From UBA1479 sp963972065 (GTDB taxonomy: Bacteria; Pseudomonadota; Alphaproteobacteria; Rhodospirillales; Casp-alpha2): a stretch of DNA of 21,112 nt. Shown in pieces: positions 7,522 to 15,112 of the stretch (position 1 is its first letter; the number at the start of each line of letters is the position of its first letter). Where the stretch lies: the NCBI GenBank assembly GCA_963972065.1, contig CAXAVJ010000062.1, forward strand, positions 1 through 21,112, written 5' to 3'. The translations under genes were made by a program, and so were the position numbers. Below the pieces are notes generated by a model. It was not told the origin of the DNA and ran no database searches. It was given only the letters and a program-made list of their open reading frames with translations.

Positions 7522-7790
7522 TGGCGGACGGTCCGGCACGCGATTCCGGGCCGCGCCGGACAGGTGCTCCGGAGCGGGGAACAAGCCGGGTCGGCGCCTT
7601 TTCCGTGTCGCTGTTTTTGGTCGCCACGCTGCTGTTTCTGCCGCCGCTCGTGACTCTGGGCGAGGGACCGGCGGATTTGTTCGGTCTGCCGCGGATTTTT
7701 GTGATTCTGTTTGCCGTGTGGATCGGCGTCGTCGCCATGATCTATCTGATCGCCGAACGCGTCGGCCGGCCCGGTCCGCCGGAAACCTGA
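7521..7790 (+). CDS. Small two-TM membrane protein upstream of symporter-kinase
   Basis: This 89-aa protein has a charged, Pro/Arg-rich N-terminus (about 25 residues). Two hydrophobic helices follow at about 27-47 and 56-77, then a short charged tail. It overlaps the receiver gene by one base, and its TGA is followed one base later by the GTG start of the symporter-kinase, so the three are translated as a tight unit. Small two-TM proteins encoded just before a sodium/solute symporter are known accessory subunits (for example the YjcH/DUF485 and DUF4212 classes). This one may be an analogous partner of the fused symporter, but I see no clear match to either family. The coding call rests on coupling, codon bias and length; the function is a guess. 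Confidence 0.7.
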   Translation: MADGPARDSGPRRTGAPERGTSRVGAFSVSLFLVATLLFLPPLVTLGEGPADLFGLPRIFVILFAVWIGVVAMIYLIAERVGRPGPPET

Positions 7791-7791
7791 C

Positions 7792-10539
7792 GTGCTCGAA
7801 GGTTGGGTCATTTTCATCACGTCGGTGGCCTATCTCGGGCTGCTGTTCGCGATTGCCTTCTGGGGCGACAAGCGGGCGGATGCCGGGCGCTCGATCCTCA
7901 ACAATCCCTATATCTATGCATTGTCCATGGCGGTCTATTGCACAAGCTGGACCTTCTACGGCAGCGTCGGCCGTGCCGCGACCTCGGGCCTGGATTTCCT
8001 GCCCATCTACCTGGGGCCGACCCTGGTGCTGGTACTCTGGCCCTTCGTGCTGGAAAAGATGGTCCGCATCTCGGCGGAAAACCGCATCACCTCGATCGCC
8101 GATTTCATCGCATCCCGCTACGGCAAAAGCATCTATCTCGGCGGCATCGTCACGGTGATCGTGGTGGTCGGCATCCTGCCTTACATCGCCTTGCAGCTTA
8201 AGGCCGTGTCGACCAGTTTCACCGTGCTGATCCAGTATCCGGAAATCGTCATGCCGCGCCATCTCGGCCGCGTGCCGCTGTTTCAGGATACGGCATTTTT
8301 CGTGGCCCTGATCATGGCCCTGTTCGCCATCCTGTTCGGCACCCGCCACATCGATGCCTCGGAACATCACGAAGGCATGGTGATCGCCGTCGCCTTCGAA
8401 TCGATCATCAAGCTGCTGGCGTTCCTTGCCGTCGGGTTTTACGTCACCTACGGCGTGTTCGACGGGTTCGGCGACCTGTTCGCCAAAGGCAACGCGGTTC
8501 CGGAAATTTCCCATCTGTTCCATCAGGTCGGCGCCGGGGGCTATGCCCAGTGGTCGACCTTGCTGGTGCTATCCATGTTCGCCATCGTCTGCCTGCCGCG
8601 TCAGTTCCAGGTTGGCGTGGTTGAGAACGTCAACCCGGATCATGTGCGCAAGGCGGCCTGGCTGTTCCCGCTGTATCTGATCCTGATCAACGTGTTCGTT
8701 TTGCCGATCGCCATCGGTGGCCTGCTGCAGTTTCCCGACGGCGGCGTCGATGCGGATACCTTTGTCTTGACCGTGGCCATGGCCAATCAGAATGAGGGCA
8801 TGGCCCTGTTCGCCTATATCGGCGGCCTATCGGCGGCCACGGGGATGCTGATCGTCGCGACCATCGCGCTGTCGACCATGGTGTGTAACGACCTGGTGGT
8901 GCCGGTGCTGTTGCGTATGCGGTGGTTCCAGACCCGGTTTACCGGCGACCTGTCCGCGTTCCTGCTGTTCGTCCGGCGCAGTGCGATCCTGTTCGTGCTG
9001 TTGCTGGCCTATACCTACATGCGGCTGATCGGGGAATCCTATGCCCTGGTGACCATCGGTCTGGTGTCGTTCGCCGCGGCGGCGCAGTTCGCGCCGTCGT
9101 TGCTGGGCGGCATTTTCTGGAAGGGCGGCACGCGGGCCGGTGCCATGACGGGCCTTTTGCTGGGTACCGCCATGTGGTTCTACACTCTGGTGTTGCCGTC
9201 GTTCGCGCGCTCGGGCTGGGTGGACATGAGCCTGATCGAATTGGGCCCCTATGGGATCGCGTATCTGAAACCCTATGCTCTGTTCGGGCTCGACGGGATC
9301 GATCATCTGTCCCATTCCCTGTTCTGGTCGATGCTGGTCAATATCGGCGGCTTTGTCTGGGTGTCGCTGCTCAGCCGGCCCAGCGATCTGGAACAGTTGC
9401 AGGCTGGCGAGTTCGTGCAGAAGTTGGACAGCCCTGGTGCGAAACCGGTCACCGTGTGGCGCGGCTCTGCCGAGGTCGGCGAACTGAAGGCCGTGCTGCG
9501 GCGCTTTCTGGGTGACGATCGGGCGGGGGCGGCACTCGCCGATTTCGCCGCACGCCAGGGCCTCAACCTGGACCCCAGGGCGGAAGCGGCGCCGGCGCTC
9601 GTGTCCTTCGCCGAACGGCAACTGGCCGGGGTGATCGGCGCGGCCTCGGCCCAGGCCGTGGTCGCCAGCGTGACCAAGGGCGAGGTCGTCAGCACCGAGG
9701 ACCTGATGCGCATTCTCGACGAAACGTCACAGGTCATCGAGTATTCCCACGAGCTTGAGGAGAAATCCAAGGCGCTTGAGGAAACCACGGCCGAGTTGCG
9801 GGCCGCCAACGAGCGGCTCAAGGAACTGGACCGCATGAAGGACAACTTCATCACCACCGTGGGCCACGAATTCCGCACGCCGTTGACGTCGATCCGCGCG
9901 GCGGGGGAAATCCTGTCCGACAACCCGGCCCTGCGCGGGCCCGAACGTGACCGTTTCTACAGTGTCGTGGTTGCCGAGACGCAACGCCTGACGCGCCTGA
10001 TCGACCAGCTTCTGGACCTGTCGAAGATGGAAGCCGGCAATCTGAAATGGAATATGATCTCGCTTGACCTCGGTGCCGTCATGGGGGCTGCCGTGGCCGC
10101 CGCGTCTCCCCTGGCCCAGGCCGAGGGGGTGCGTCTGAATTTGGATCTTCCCGACGACCTGCCTCGGGTGCATGCCGACCGCGACCGGTTGATTCAGGTG
10201 CTGGTTAACCTGATTTCCAACGCCGTGAAATTCTGTGATCCGAACGACGGACATATCCGCGTTACCGCCACGGTGGATGGTGACATGGTTACCGTCGATG
10301 TGATCGACAACGGCCCCGGCGTGGCGCCCGGCGAACGGGACCGCATTTTCGAACGTTTCCAACAGGGCGGGTCGGGCGAAACCCTGACCAACAAGCCGAA
10401 GGGGACGGGATTGGGCCTCGCCATCTGCCGCGAGATCGTGGAACGTTTCGGCGGCAAGGTATGGGTCGAAGCCGCGCCGGGGCGGGGGTCCGTGTTCCGT
10501 TTCACGCTGCCGGCATCAACCGCGGACGCGGCGGGCTGA
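7792..10539 (+). CDS. Sodium/solute symporter-histidine kinase fusion (CbrA-like)
   Basis: This 915-aa protein starts with GTG one base after the preceding stop. Residues about 1-510 form an SLC5/PutP-type symporter with about 13 hydrophobic segments (landmarks YCTSWTFYGSVG and FWKGGTRAGAMTGLLLG). Residues about 555-635 fit the STAC domain that links such symporters to kinases, and a coiled coil follows at about 645-685. The HisKA H-box HEFRTPLTSIR has the phosphoaccepting His692. The HATPase domain has an N-box with Asn810 (LVNLISNAVKF), G1 DNGPGV near 839 and G2 GTGLGLAICREI. Unlike Pseudomonas CbrA, no PAS domain is evident between STAC and HisKA. Substrate transport or sensing is thought to modulate kinase activity in this family. 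No C-terminal receiver is present; lone receiver (7144) and HPt (10674) proteins are encoded on either side. The transported or sensed solute is unknown. Confidence 0.92.
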   Translation: MLEGWVIFITSVAYLGLLFAIAFWGDKRADAGRSILNNPYIYALSMAVYCTSWTFYGSVGRAATSGLDFLPIYLGPTLVLVLWPFVLEKMVRISAENRITSIADFIASRYGKSIYLGGIVTVIVVVGILPYIALQLKAVSTSFTVLIQYPEIVMPRHLGRVPLFQDTAFFVALIMALFAILFGTRHIDASEHHEGMVIAVAFESIIKLLAFLAVGFYVTYGVFDGFGDLFAKGNAVPEISHLFHQVGAGGYAQWSTLLVLSMFAIVCLPRQFQVGVVENVNPDHVRKAAWLFPLYLILINVFVLPIAIGGLLQFPDGGVDADTFVLTVAMANQNEGMALFAYIGGLSAATGMLIVATIALSTMVCNDLVVPVLLRMRWFQTRFTGDLSAFLLFVRRSAILFVLLLAYTYMRLIGESYALVTIGLVSFAAAAQFAPSLLGGIFWKGGTRAGAMTGLLLGTAMWFYTLVLPSFARSGWVDMSLIELGPYGIAYLKPYALFGLDGIDHLSHSLFWSMLVNIGGFVWVSLLSRPSDLEQLQAGEFVQKLDSPGAKPVTVWRGSAEVGELKAVLRRFLGDDRAGAALADFAARQGLNLDPRAEAAPALVSFAERQLAGVIGAASAQAVVASVTKGEVVSTEDLMRILDETSQVIEYSHELEEKSKALEETTAELRAANERLKELDRMKDNFITTVGHEFRTPLTSIRAAGEILSDNPALRGPERDRFYSVVVAETQRLTRLIDQLLDLSKMEAGNLKWNMISLDLGAVMGAAVAAASPLAQAEGVRLNLDLPDDLPRVHADRDRLIQVLVNLISNAVKFCDPNDGHIRVTATVDGDMVTVDVIDNGPGVAPGERDRIFERFQQGGSGETLTNKPKGTGLGLAICREIVERFGGKVWVEAAPGRGSVFRFTLPASTADAAG

Positions 10540-10673
10540 TCGCGCCAGCCACCTAAAGTCCGACTCGATATTGTCAGGGTAACGATTTAGCCTGTCAGGC
10601 AGCACAGGGGCTTGCAAGTCATCGAAGCCATCGGGATATCCAGATATCGCCGGGTCGATGCCGGAGTTCACCC
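10540..10673 (+). promoter_or_regulatory. Gap upstream of HPt gene with spaced direct repeat
   Basis: The 134-bp gap contains TGTCAGG twice, at 10572-10578 and 10593-10599. The repeats are 21 bp apart, equal to two helical turns. GATATC also occurs twice near 10635. A GGAG ribosome binding site lies 8 bases before the HPt ATG. It could hold a separate promoter for the HPt gene; no clear terminator for the kinase gene is seen. Confidence 0.25.
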
Positions 10674-11111
10674 ATGACAGAAACGCCACCGTCGGATAGT
10701 GCAGATCAGCGGCCTGCAATGCCCCGGTCGTCCGGCCGCCTGCCCGACAACTTGCCGGGGATCGATGTGGACGCGTTCCGTGTCATGGCGCGCGGCAATG
10801 ACGACTTGATTCGCAAACTGTTGGGCAAGTTTCGCGACACGTATAGTGGCAAGGCGGCGGAGATTTCGGCTGACGTGGCGGCGGGTCGTTTCCAGCAGGC
10901 TATCAGTACCGCCCATACGTTGAAGGGCGTCAGCGGCAACATTCGGGCGACAGCGGTGTTCGAGGCGGCGAAAGCCCTTGAAGCCGCCTTGAAGGCGGCA
11001 CCTGAAGGCCCGGAGATCGAGCCGCTGCTGAACGATCTCGCCGACGCATTGGACCTGGTCATGGCCGGGTTGGAAGATGCGCTTGGGCGTTCGTCGAATT
11101 CATCGGCTTAG
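10674..11111 (+). CDS. Histidine phosphotransfer (HPt) protein
   Basis: This 145-aa protein has a disordered N-terminus (about 30 residues rich in Pro, Ser and Arg) followed by a four-helix HPt domain. The phosphoaccepting residue is His81 in the classic motif AHTLKGVSGNI. The preceding helix (residues 33-58, DVDAFRVMARGNDDLIRKLLGKF) and the following one (FEAAKALEAALK) fit the family. HPt proteins shuttle phosphate between a receiver and a terminal response regulator. The neighbouring kinase has no receiver and the receiver gene at 7144 has no output domain, so a plausible route is kinase to receiver to this HPt to a regulator encoded elsewhere. The start is supported by a GGAG site. Pathway order is inference. 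Confidence 0.9.
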   Translation: MTETPPSDSADQRPAMPRSSGRLPDNLPGIDVDAFRVMARGNDDLIRKLLGKFRDTYSGKAAEISADVAAGRFQQAISTAHTLKGVSGNIRATAVFEAAKALEAALKAAPEGPEIEPLLNDLADALDLVMAGLEDALGRSSNSSA

Positions 11112-11333
11112 CCTGTCCGGCCGGTCTTTGTCTTCCGGTCTGATGGATCGTTTGGGAAAGTGAACAATTCACCAAAAAATATCAGTTCCTCATGCCTTTA
11201 CTTGATTTTGGCGGCTGAAACCCCGAAGACAGATAGGTGAACATCGGTTAATATGTTGCCAAACCTATACCCGGGCGCCGCATCAGACCTGGGACAGGGT
11301 AATTATTCGTGGAATCCCATGGGGGGAAACATA

Positions 11334-12998
11334 ATGTCGCGATCGCCAATGTTGGGCGCGCGCCTTCGGCGGCTCCGCAAGGACCGTGGACTGACGCAGG
11401 TTAAGCTTGCTGAAATTCTTGGCATCTCGCCCAGCTACCTGAACATGATCGAGCACAATGACCGGCCCTTGACCGTGTCGCTGCTGCTCAAGCTTTCGGA
11501 GGCCCTCGGCGTTGATCTGCGGGACTTTTCCGCGGGCGACGAGGTGCGCATCAAAAGCGACCTGGAAGAGGCCCTGTCTGACCCCATGTTCGGCGGCACC
11601 CGTCCCTCGGCGGCGGAACTGGACGAATTCGTGACCTCCGTGCCCGACATCTGCCGCTCGTTCCTTCGTCTTTATAGGTCCTACCGCAACAGCCGCGAGG
11701 ATGTGGAGGCGCTGACGGACAAGCTGGCCTCCAGCCCCTATCTGGTGGCCTCCAGCCACTCCGTGCGCACGCTGCTGACCTCGGTCCGCAGTTTCTCTGA
11801 AATCCTGCTCGACAACATCGATCTGGCGGCGGCGGAGCGTCAGCAGTTCCTCGGCATCGTCGTCGATGGCACGGAAAAGCTCACGCTGCAGGTCGATGAA
11901 CTGCTGCGTTTCATCACCGGCGAGAACCTCGACAACCTTCTTGAAAGCCGCACCCCGGCGGAAGAGGTCGGCGACTTCACCGAACGTAACGACAATTTCT
12001 TCGACGATCTGGATCGCCGGGCGGAGGCACTCCGCGCTGAAATCGGGATGGAGACCGTGGGGTTGTTCTCGCGCCTGTCCGAGGTGCTGCGGGGCCGCTT
12101 CGGGATCGAGGTCGAAACCACGGGTGTCGGCGATGCAGGCCGGGGGGGAACAGCGGTGCCCGCCGTGCATCTGGAGTCCGGGCCGGGCGGGGCGGGCGGA
12201 CGGCTGATCGTGCGCGATGATTTGGCATTGCCCAGTTTGCGCTTTCACCTGGCGCGCGAAACCGGCCGCCGCGCCGCCGCCGGCCTGATTGACGCCTGGG
12301 TTGGGGAGGCGGATCTTTCCCCCGCTTCCGAAGATCTTTGCCGGGATTATCTGGCGGGATATTTCGCTGCCGCGGTGCTGATGCCTTATGATGCCTTTCT
12401 CGATCGTGCGCGCGCCTATCGTTATGACGTGGAACGTCTGAGCCAGGCCTTTGGCGTCAGCCTGGAACAGGCCTGCCGGCGACTCGCGACCCTGCGCCGC
12501 CCGGGCGAGGAGGGTGTGCGCTTCCATTTCCTGCGCATCGACAGCGCCGGCAACGTGTTCCGGCGGGTGCCCGGTTCGGGCCTGCCGATCCCCCGGTTCG
12601 CGGGAATCTGCCCGCGTTGGAACGTGCATGCAGCCAGCGGCCGGCCGGGCACCGTCGATGCCCAGGTCCTGCAATTGGCCGACGGCAGTGCCTATCTTTC
12701 CGTCGCCTTCGGCCAGCGCCTGCCCGGAGCCGGGTATAATGCACCCGACGGCAGCTATGCGCTGGCGCTGGGCTGCCGGCTGGAGGACGCGGGCGAGTTG
12801 GTCTATTCGGGCGGTCTGGACCTGACCCGGTCGGAGACTTTCCTGCCCGTCGGCGTGACCTGCCGGCTGTGCGAACGGACCGACTGTGCTCAGCGCGCCC
12901 ATCCGACCCTTATCCATGCCGTCGAGCGCGGGGCGCCGGCGCCGGACAAGTCGGCCCTCAAGTCGGCCCGCAAGCAGGCCGCGTCGCTTTCCGACTGA
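11334..12998 (+). CDS. XRE-family ScfR-like regulator with inserted HisKA-like domain
   Basis: Starting at the ATG at 11334, which has GGGGGG about 8 bases upstream, the product is 554 aa. An upstream in-frame ATG at 11253 would add 27 unlikely residues. The XRE helix-turn-helix occupies residues about 7-63 (LTQVKLAEILGISPSYLNMIE). The C-terminal half (about 290-554) resembles the short-chain fatty acyl-CoA regulator family (ScfR/RamB type, IrrE-like plus DUF2083). It ends in a Cys-rich motif, CRLCERTDCAQRAHP (510-524). The IrrE-like helix reads RFHLARETGRR, with no HExxH zinc-protease site. Between them, residues about 138-197 align with a kinase HisKA helical pair: SHSVRTLLTSVRSFSEILLD with His142 at the H-box position, then ERQQFLGIVVDGTEKLTLQVDELL. 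No ATPase domain follows. Relatives control propionate, glyoxylate or acyl-CoA metabolism; no target gene is adjacent. Confidence 0.8.
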   Translation: MSRSPMLGARLRRLRKDRGLTQVKLAEILGISPSYLNMIEHNDRPLTVSLLLKLSEALGVDLRDFSAGDEVRIKSDLEEALSDPMFGGTRPSAAELDEFVTSVPDICRSFLRLYRSYRNSREDVEALTDKLASSPYLVASSHSVRTLLTSVRSFSEILLDNIDLAAAERQQFLGIVVDGTEKLTLQVDELLRFITGENLDNLLESRTPAEEVGDFTERNDNFFDDLDRRAEALRAEIGMETVGLFSRLSEVLRGRFGIEVETTGVGDAGRGGTAVPAVHLESGPGGAGGRLIVRDDLALPSLRFHLARETGRRAAAGLIDAWVGEADLSPASEDLCRDYLAGYFAAAVLMPYDAFLDRARAYRYDVERLSQAFGVSLEQACRRLATLRRPGEEGVRFHFLRIDSAGNVFRRVPGSGLPIPRFAGICPRWNVHAASGRPGTVDAQVLQLADGSAYLSVAFGQRLPGAGYNAPDGSYALALGCRLEDAGELVYSGGLDLTRSETFLPVGVTCRLCERTDCAQRAHPTLIHAVERGAPAPDKSALKSARKQAASLSD

Positions 12999-13019
12999 CG
13001 GGCGTCCCAGGGGCGCGGA

Positions 13020-13051
13020 TAAAAAAAGCGCGGGTCTTGCGGACCCGCGCT
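13020..13051 (-). terminator. Rho-independent terminator of the 26-aa membrane protein gene
   Basis: A perfect 10-bp stem (AGCGCGGGTC at 13027-13036, GACCCGCGCT at 13042-13051) closes a 5-base loop. Read on the minus strand it is followed by seven T residues (the A run at 13021-13027). No T run follows on the plus strand, so it terminates minus-strand transcription, about 30 bp after the stop of the small gene at 13080. It may also act weakly on plus-strand transcripts from 12998. Confidence 0.85.
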
Positions 13052-13079
13052 CGATCACCAGTCTTTGGGACGATATGGC

Positions 13080-13160
13080 CTAGCTGGTCAGGATGCCAAT
13101 CGCGATCAGAACCGCGAAGACAACCGGCAGGATCAGGAATGCTTTGTTGATTTTGCCCAT
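13080..13160 (-). CDS. 26-residue single-TM membrane protein
   Basis: On the minus strand an ATG at 13160 opens a 26-codon frame ending in TAG at 13082-13080. The product, MGKINKAFLILPVVFAVLIAIGILTS, has a short basic N-terminus (two Lys) and one hydrophobic helix from residue 7 onward. This is the arrangement of a small inner-membrane protein with its N-terminus in the cytoplasm. A strong ribosome binding site, GGGAGA, lies 6 bases before the ATG, and a rho-independent terminator follows about 30 bp after the stop. The gene is therefore a complete small transcription unit. It resembles small accessory subunits such as KdpF or cytochrome oxidase microproteins only in shape; I do not recognise the family. 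It is encoded opposite to both flanking genes. Confidence 0.65.
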   Translation of the reverse strand: MGKINKAFLILPVVFAVLIAIGILTS

Positions 13161-13509
13161 GACTGCTCTCCCATTGTGAAATTCGTAAATCTGCGCCCTA
13201 TCTGCAGGCCGACGGACCGGTCTTTGGCGGGCGGCTGGCATATGCCAGATTTCGTATTGTTAAGTTTACACTATTATTTTTATTCGGCAATTTAAATGCT
13301 GATTTCATTATAAAAATTACGTTAAGCGATGTGTATAAAATTATGTATTTAAGTTAATAATGTGAATATTTAGAACAATTGGCTGGCCGGTCTGCGGTCC
13401 GAATTCAGGCTGGTTTCCACCGACGGCGGCTGTCCCGCGTGCTACCATGCACCCTCCCGCGGCGCTATCGGGAGCGCGGGATGCGTAGGGGTAAGGGGGC
13501 TGACAAGCG
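13161..13509. promoter_or_regulatory. AT-rich intergenic region with 14-bp palindrome
   Basis: This 349-bp region between the small membrane protein (minus) and the hydroxylase (plus) should hold both promoters. A perfect 14-bp palindrome CTGGCATATGCCAG lies at 13235-13248, about 75 bp upstream of the small gene's start. Positions 13250-13380 are strongly AT-rich compared with the rest of the window. A GGGGG ribosome binding site lies about 9 bases upstream of the hydroxylase ATG at 13510. No further gene is supported. Confidence 0.5.
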
Positions 13510-14190
13510 ATGATCATCCATGTTGAAAAGCTGCTCGGTGACGACGGGCTCGGTGAAATCGACGCCACCCTCGACGATGTTCCCTGGATCGACGGGGCGG
13601 GTGGAATGCGCGACGACATCAAAGCCGTGAAGCGCAATCGTCAGGCTGACCGTGCCACTGCCGGCGACGCCCTGGCGCCTGCCGACCGCCTTGTCATCGG
13701 GGCGATCGGGCAGTCGGCGCAGATCCGCAACGGAACCTTCCCCCACAGGGTCATGCGCCCGCTTTACGCCCGTTACGGCGTGGGCGCGGAATATGGCCTG
13801 CACACGGATAACCCCTTCATCGGAAATCCGGAATCGATCCGCGCCGACGTGTCCTGCACGTTGTTCCTGAATGGGCCGCAGGATTACGACGGCGGAGAAC
13901 TGGTGATCCTGGCCCCCGGCGGCGAGGTCAAGGTCAAGCTGTCCCGAGGCGCCGCCGTGGTCTATCCGACCGGCTGGCATCATCGGGTCGAGGCTGTGAC
14001 AAAGGGTGAGCGGCGGGTCGCCGTGACCTGGATCCAAAGCCGCGTTGCCTCCGCCGAGCGCCGCGAGATTCTGGCCGACGCCAACGGCGTCGCCCACCAC
14101 CTGCATCAGACGGCGGCCAACAGCCCGGCCGCCCTGACCGCGCAACGGGTGTTCAACGGCCTGATGCGGCGCTGGGCCGAGGGTAGCTAA
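13510..14190 (+). CDS. PKHD-type Fe(II)/2-oxoglutarate-dependent hydroxylase (PiuC/YbiX family)
   Basis: This 226-aa protein is the usual size for the PKHD-type hydroxylases. The iron ligands are His98 and Asp100 in YGLHTDNPF and His158 in YPTGWHHRVEAV. The 2-oxoglutarate-binding Arg is Arg168 in TKGERRVAVTW. The N-terminal segment and DGGELVILAPGGEVKVKL (about 128-145) match the family. Members are often encoded beside TonB-dependent iron-siderophore receptors and are iron-responsive, but no such receptor is next to it here. Start is supported by AAGGGGGC upstream. It is flanked by the AT-rich region on the left and the tup operon on the right. The reaction class is firm; the substrate is unknown. 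Confidence 0.9.
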   Translation: MIIHVEKLLGDDGLGEIDATLDDVPWIDGAGGMRDDIKAVKRNRQADRATAGDALAPADRLVIGAIGQSAQIRNGTFPHRVMRPLYARYGVGAEYGLHTDNPFIGNPESIRADVSCTLFLNGPQDYDGGELVILAPGGEVKVKLSRGAAVVYPTGWHHRVEAVTKGERRVAVTWIQSRVASAERREILADANGVAHHLHQTAANSPAALTAQRVFNGLMRRWAEGS

Positions 14191-14300
14191 GCGCCGCCAG
14201 TCCCTTCTTCTGAGCCAGGTCCTATCTCTGAACATCGGTCGAGTCTGCCCCCGCCCGCAGCCTCTCGGGGGTACCGGGGATGCTTGCGCGTTTCCGGAAT

Positions 14301-14341
14301 TTGTGCAAAATTACGTCAAATACGAATAATTATGCATAATT
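14301..14341 (+). promoter_or_regulatory. Candidate tup operon promoter with overlapping palindromic operator
   Basis: The 14191-14404 gap contains an AT-rich patch with a perfect 14-bp palindrome AATTATGCATAATT at 14328-14341. A less exact symmetry extends outward to CG dinucleotides (14323-14345). TTGTGC (14301-14306) and AATAAT (14325-14330, 18-bp spacer) could be the -35 and -10, in which case the palindrome overlaps the -10. It is about 65 bp upstream of the tupB ATG. Operator function is inferred from position and symmetry. Confidence 0.45.
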
Positions 14342-14404
14342 TACGGAATCGCATGGGAAACACCCCACGCGTCCTGGGAATGGGAACGGGCGGACAGCCA
14401 GACG

Positions 14405-15112
14405 ATGCAGGATTTCGGGCAGGCCTTCCTCACGGCCTTTTCATTGCTGTTCAGCTTCGACGCGGACCTGATGGAGGTCATCGGGCTGTCGCTGCGGGTC
14501 AGTCTGACGGCCCTGCTGGTGGCGGGGCTGATCGGCCTCAGCATCGGGGCTCTGTTGGCCGTGACACGCTTCCCCGGCCGCGGCGTGGCGCTGGTCGTCG
14601 TCAATTCCATGATGGGCCTGCCGCCGGTGGTGGTCGGCCTGATCATCTACATGCTGCTGTCCAATGCAGGGCCGCTCGGTTTCTTAGGATTGCTCTATAC
14701 GCCGACGGCCATGATCATCGCCCAGGCGGTTCTGATCCTGCCGATCATTGCCGCCCTGTCGCGCCAAGTGATCGAGGACCTGCACAACGAATACGCCGAC
14801 CAGTTCCGTTCCTTCTGCGTGCCCACGGGGCGGATGATGGCGGAGCTGTTGTGGGACGCGCGCTATTCCCTGCTGACGGTGATGCTGGCCGGGCTCGGCC
14901 GCGCCATGGCCGAGGTCGGCGCCGTCATCATCGTCGGCGGCAACATCAACCATCTGACCCGCGTCATGACGACGACCATCGCCCTGGAAACCTCAAAGGG
15001 CGATCTGGCCCTGGCGCTCGGCCTCGGCGTCGTGCTGCTGACCATAGCACTGACCATCAACGCGGCGGTCATGGGGCTGAACGCGACGGCGAAAAGGCAG
15101 GCCTATGCCTGA
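14405..15112 (+). CDS. tupB: Tungstate ABC transporter permease
   Basis: This 235-aa inner-membrane protein has about 5-6 transmembrane helices. The permease-to-ATPase coupling loop (EAA-type) is visible as GLGRAMAEVGAVIIVGGNI. SMMGLPPVVVGLIIYMLLSNAGPLG matches TupB/WtpB-type oxyanion permeases. It is the first gene of a tupB-tupC-tupA operon and overlaps the ATPase gene by 8 bp, so the two are probably translationally coupled. The ribosome binding site is weak (GGGCGGA about 11 bases upstream). The specificity (tungstate over molybdate or sulfate) comes mainly from the binding protein at 15942. The function is supply of tungstate for W-pterin enzymes, inferred from the family. Confidence 0.87.
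   Translation: MQDFGQAFLTAFSLLFSFDADLMEVIGLSLRVSLTALLVAGLIGLSIGALLAVTRFPGRGVALVVVNSMMGLPPVVVGLIIYMLLSNAGPLGFLGLLYTPTAMIIAQAVLILPIIAALSRQVIEDLHNEYADQFRSFCVPTGRMMAELLWDARYSLLTVMLAGLGRAMAEVGAVIIVGGNINHLTRVMTTTIALETSKGDLALALGLGVVLLTIALTINAAVMGLNATAKRQAYA

Noticed and set aside
7015..8523. 502-aa minus-strand frame over the receiver and symporter genes
   Set aside because: The plus strand has coupled genes with conserved motifs; the minus frame is a His/Arg/Asp-rich compositional shadow.
12240..12270. Possible IrrE-type zinc protease site in the XRE regulator
   Set aside because: The helix reads HLARETGRR, so the HExxH zinc motif is missing; a protease role is not supported.
11283..13058. 591-aa minus-strand frame opposite the XRE regulator
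   Set aside because: It runs antisense to a gene with clear XRE and ScfR-like motifs and has no domain features.
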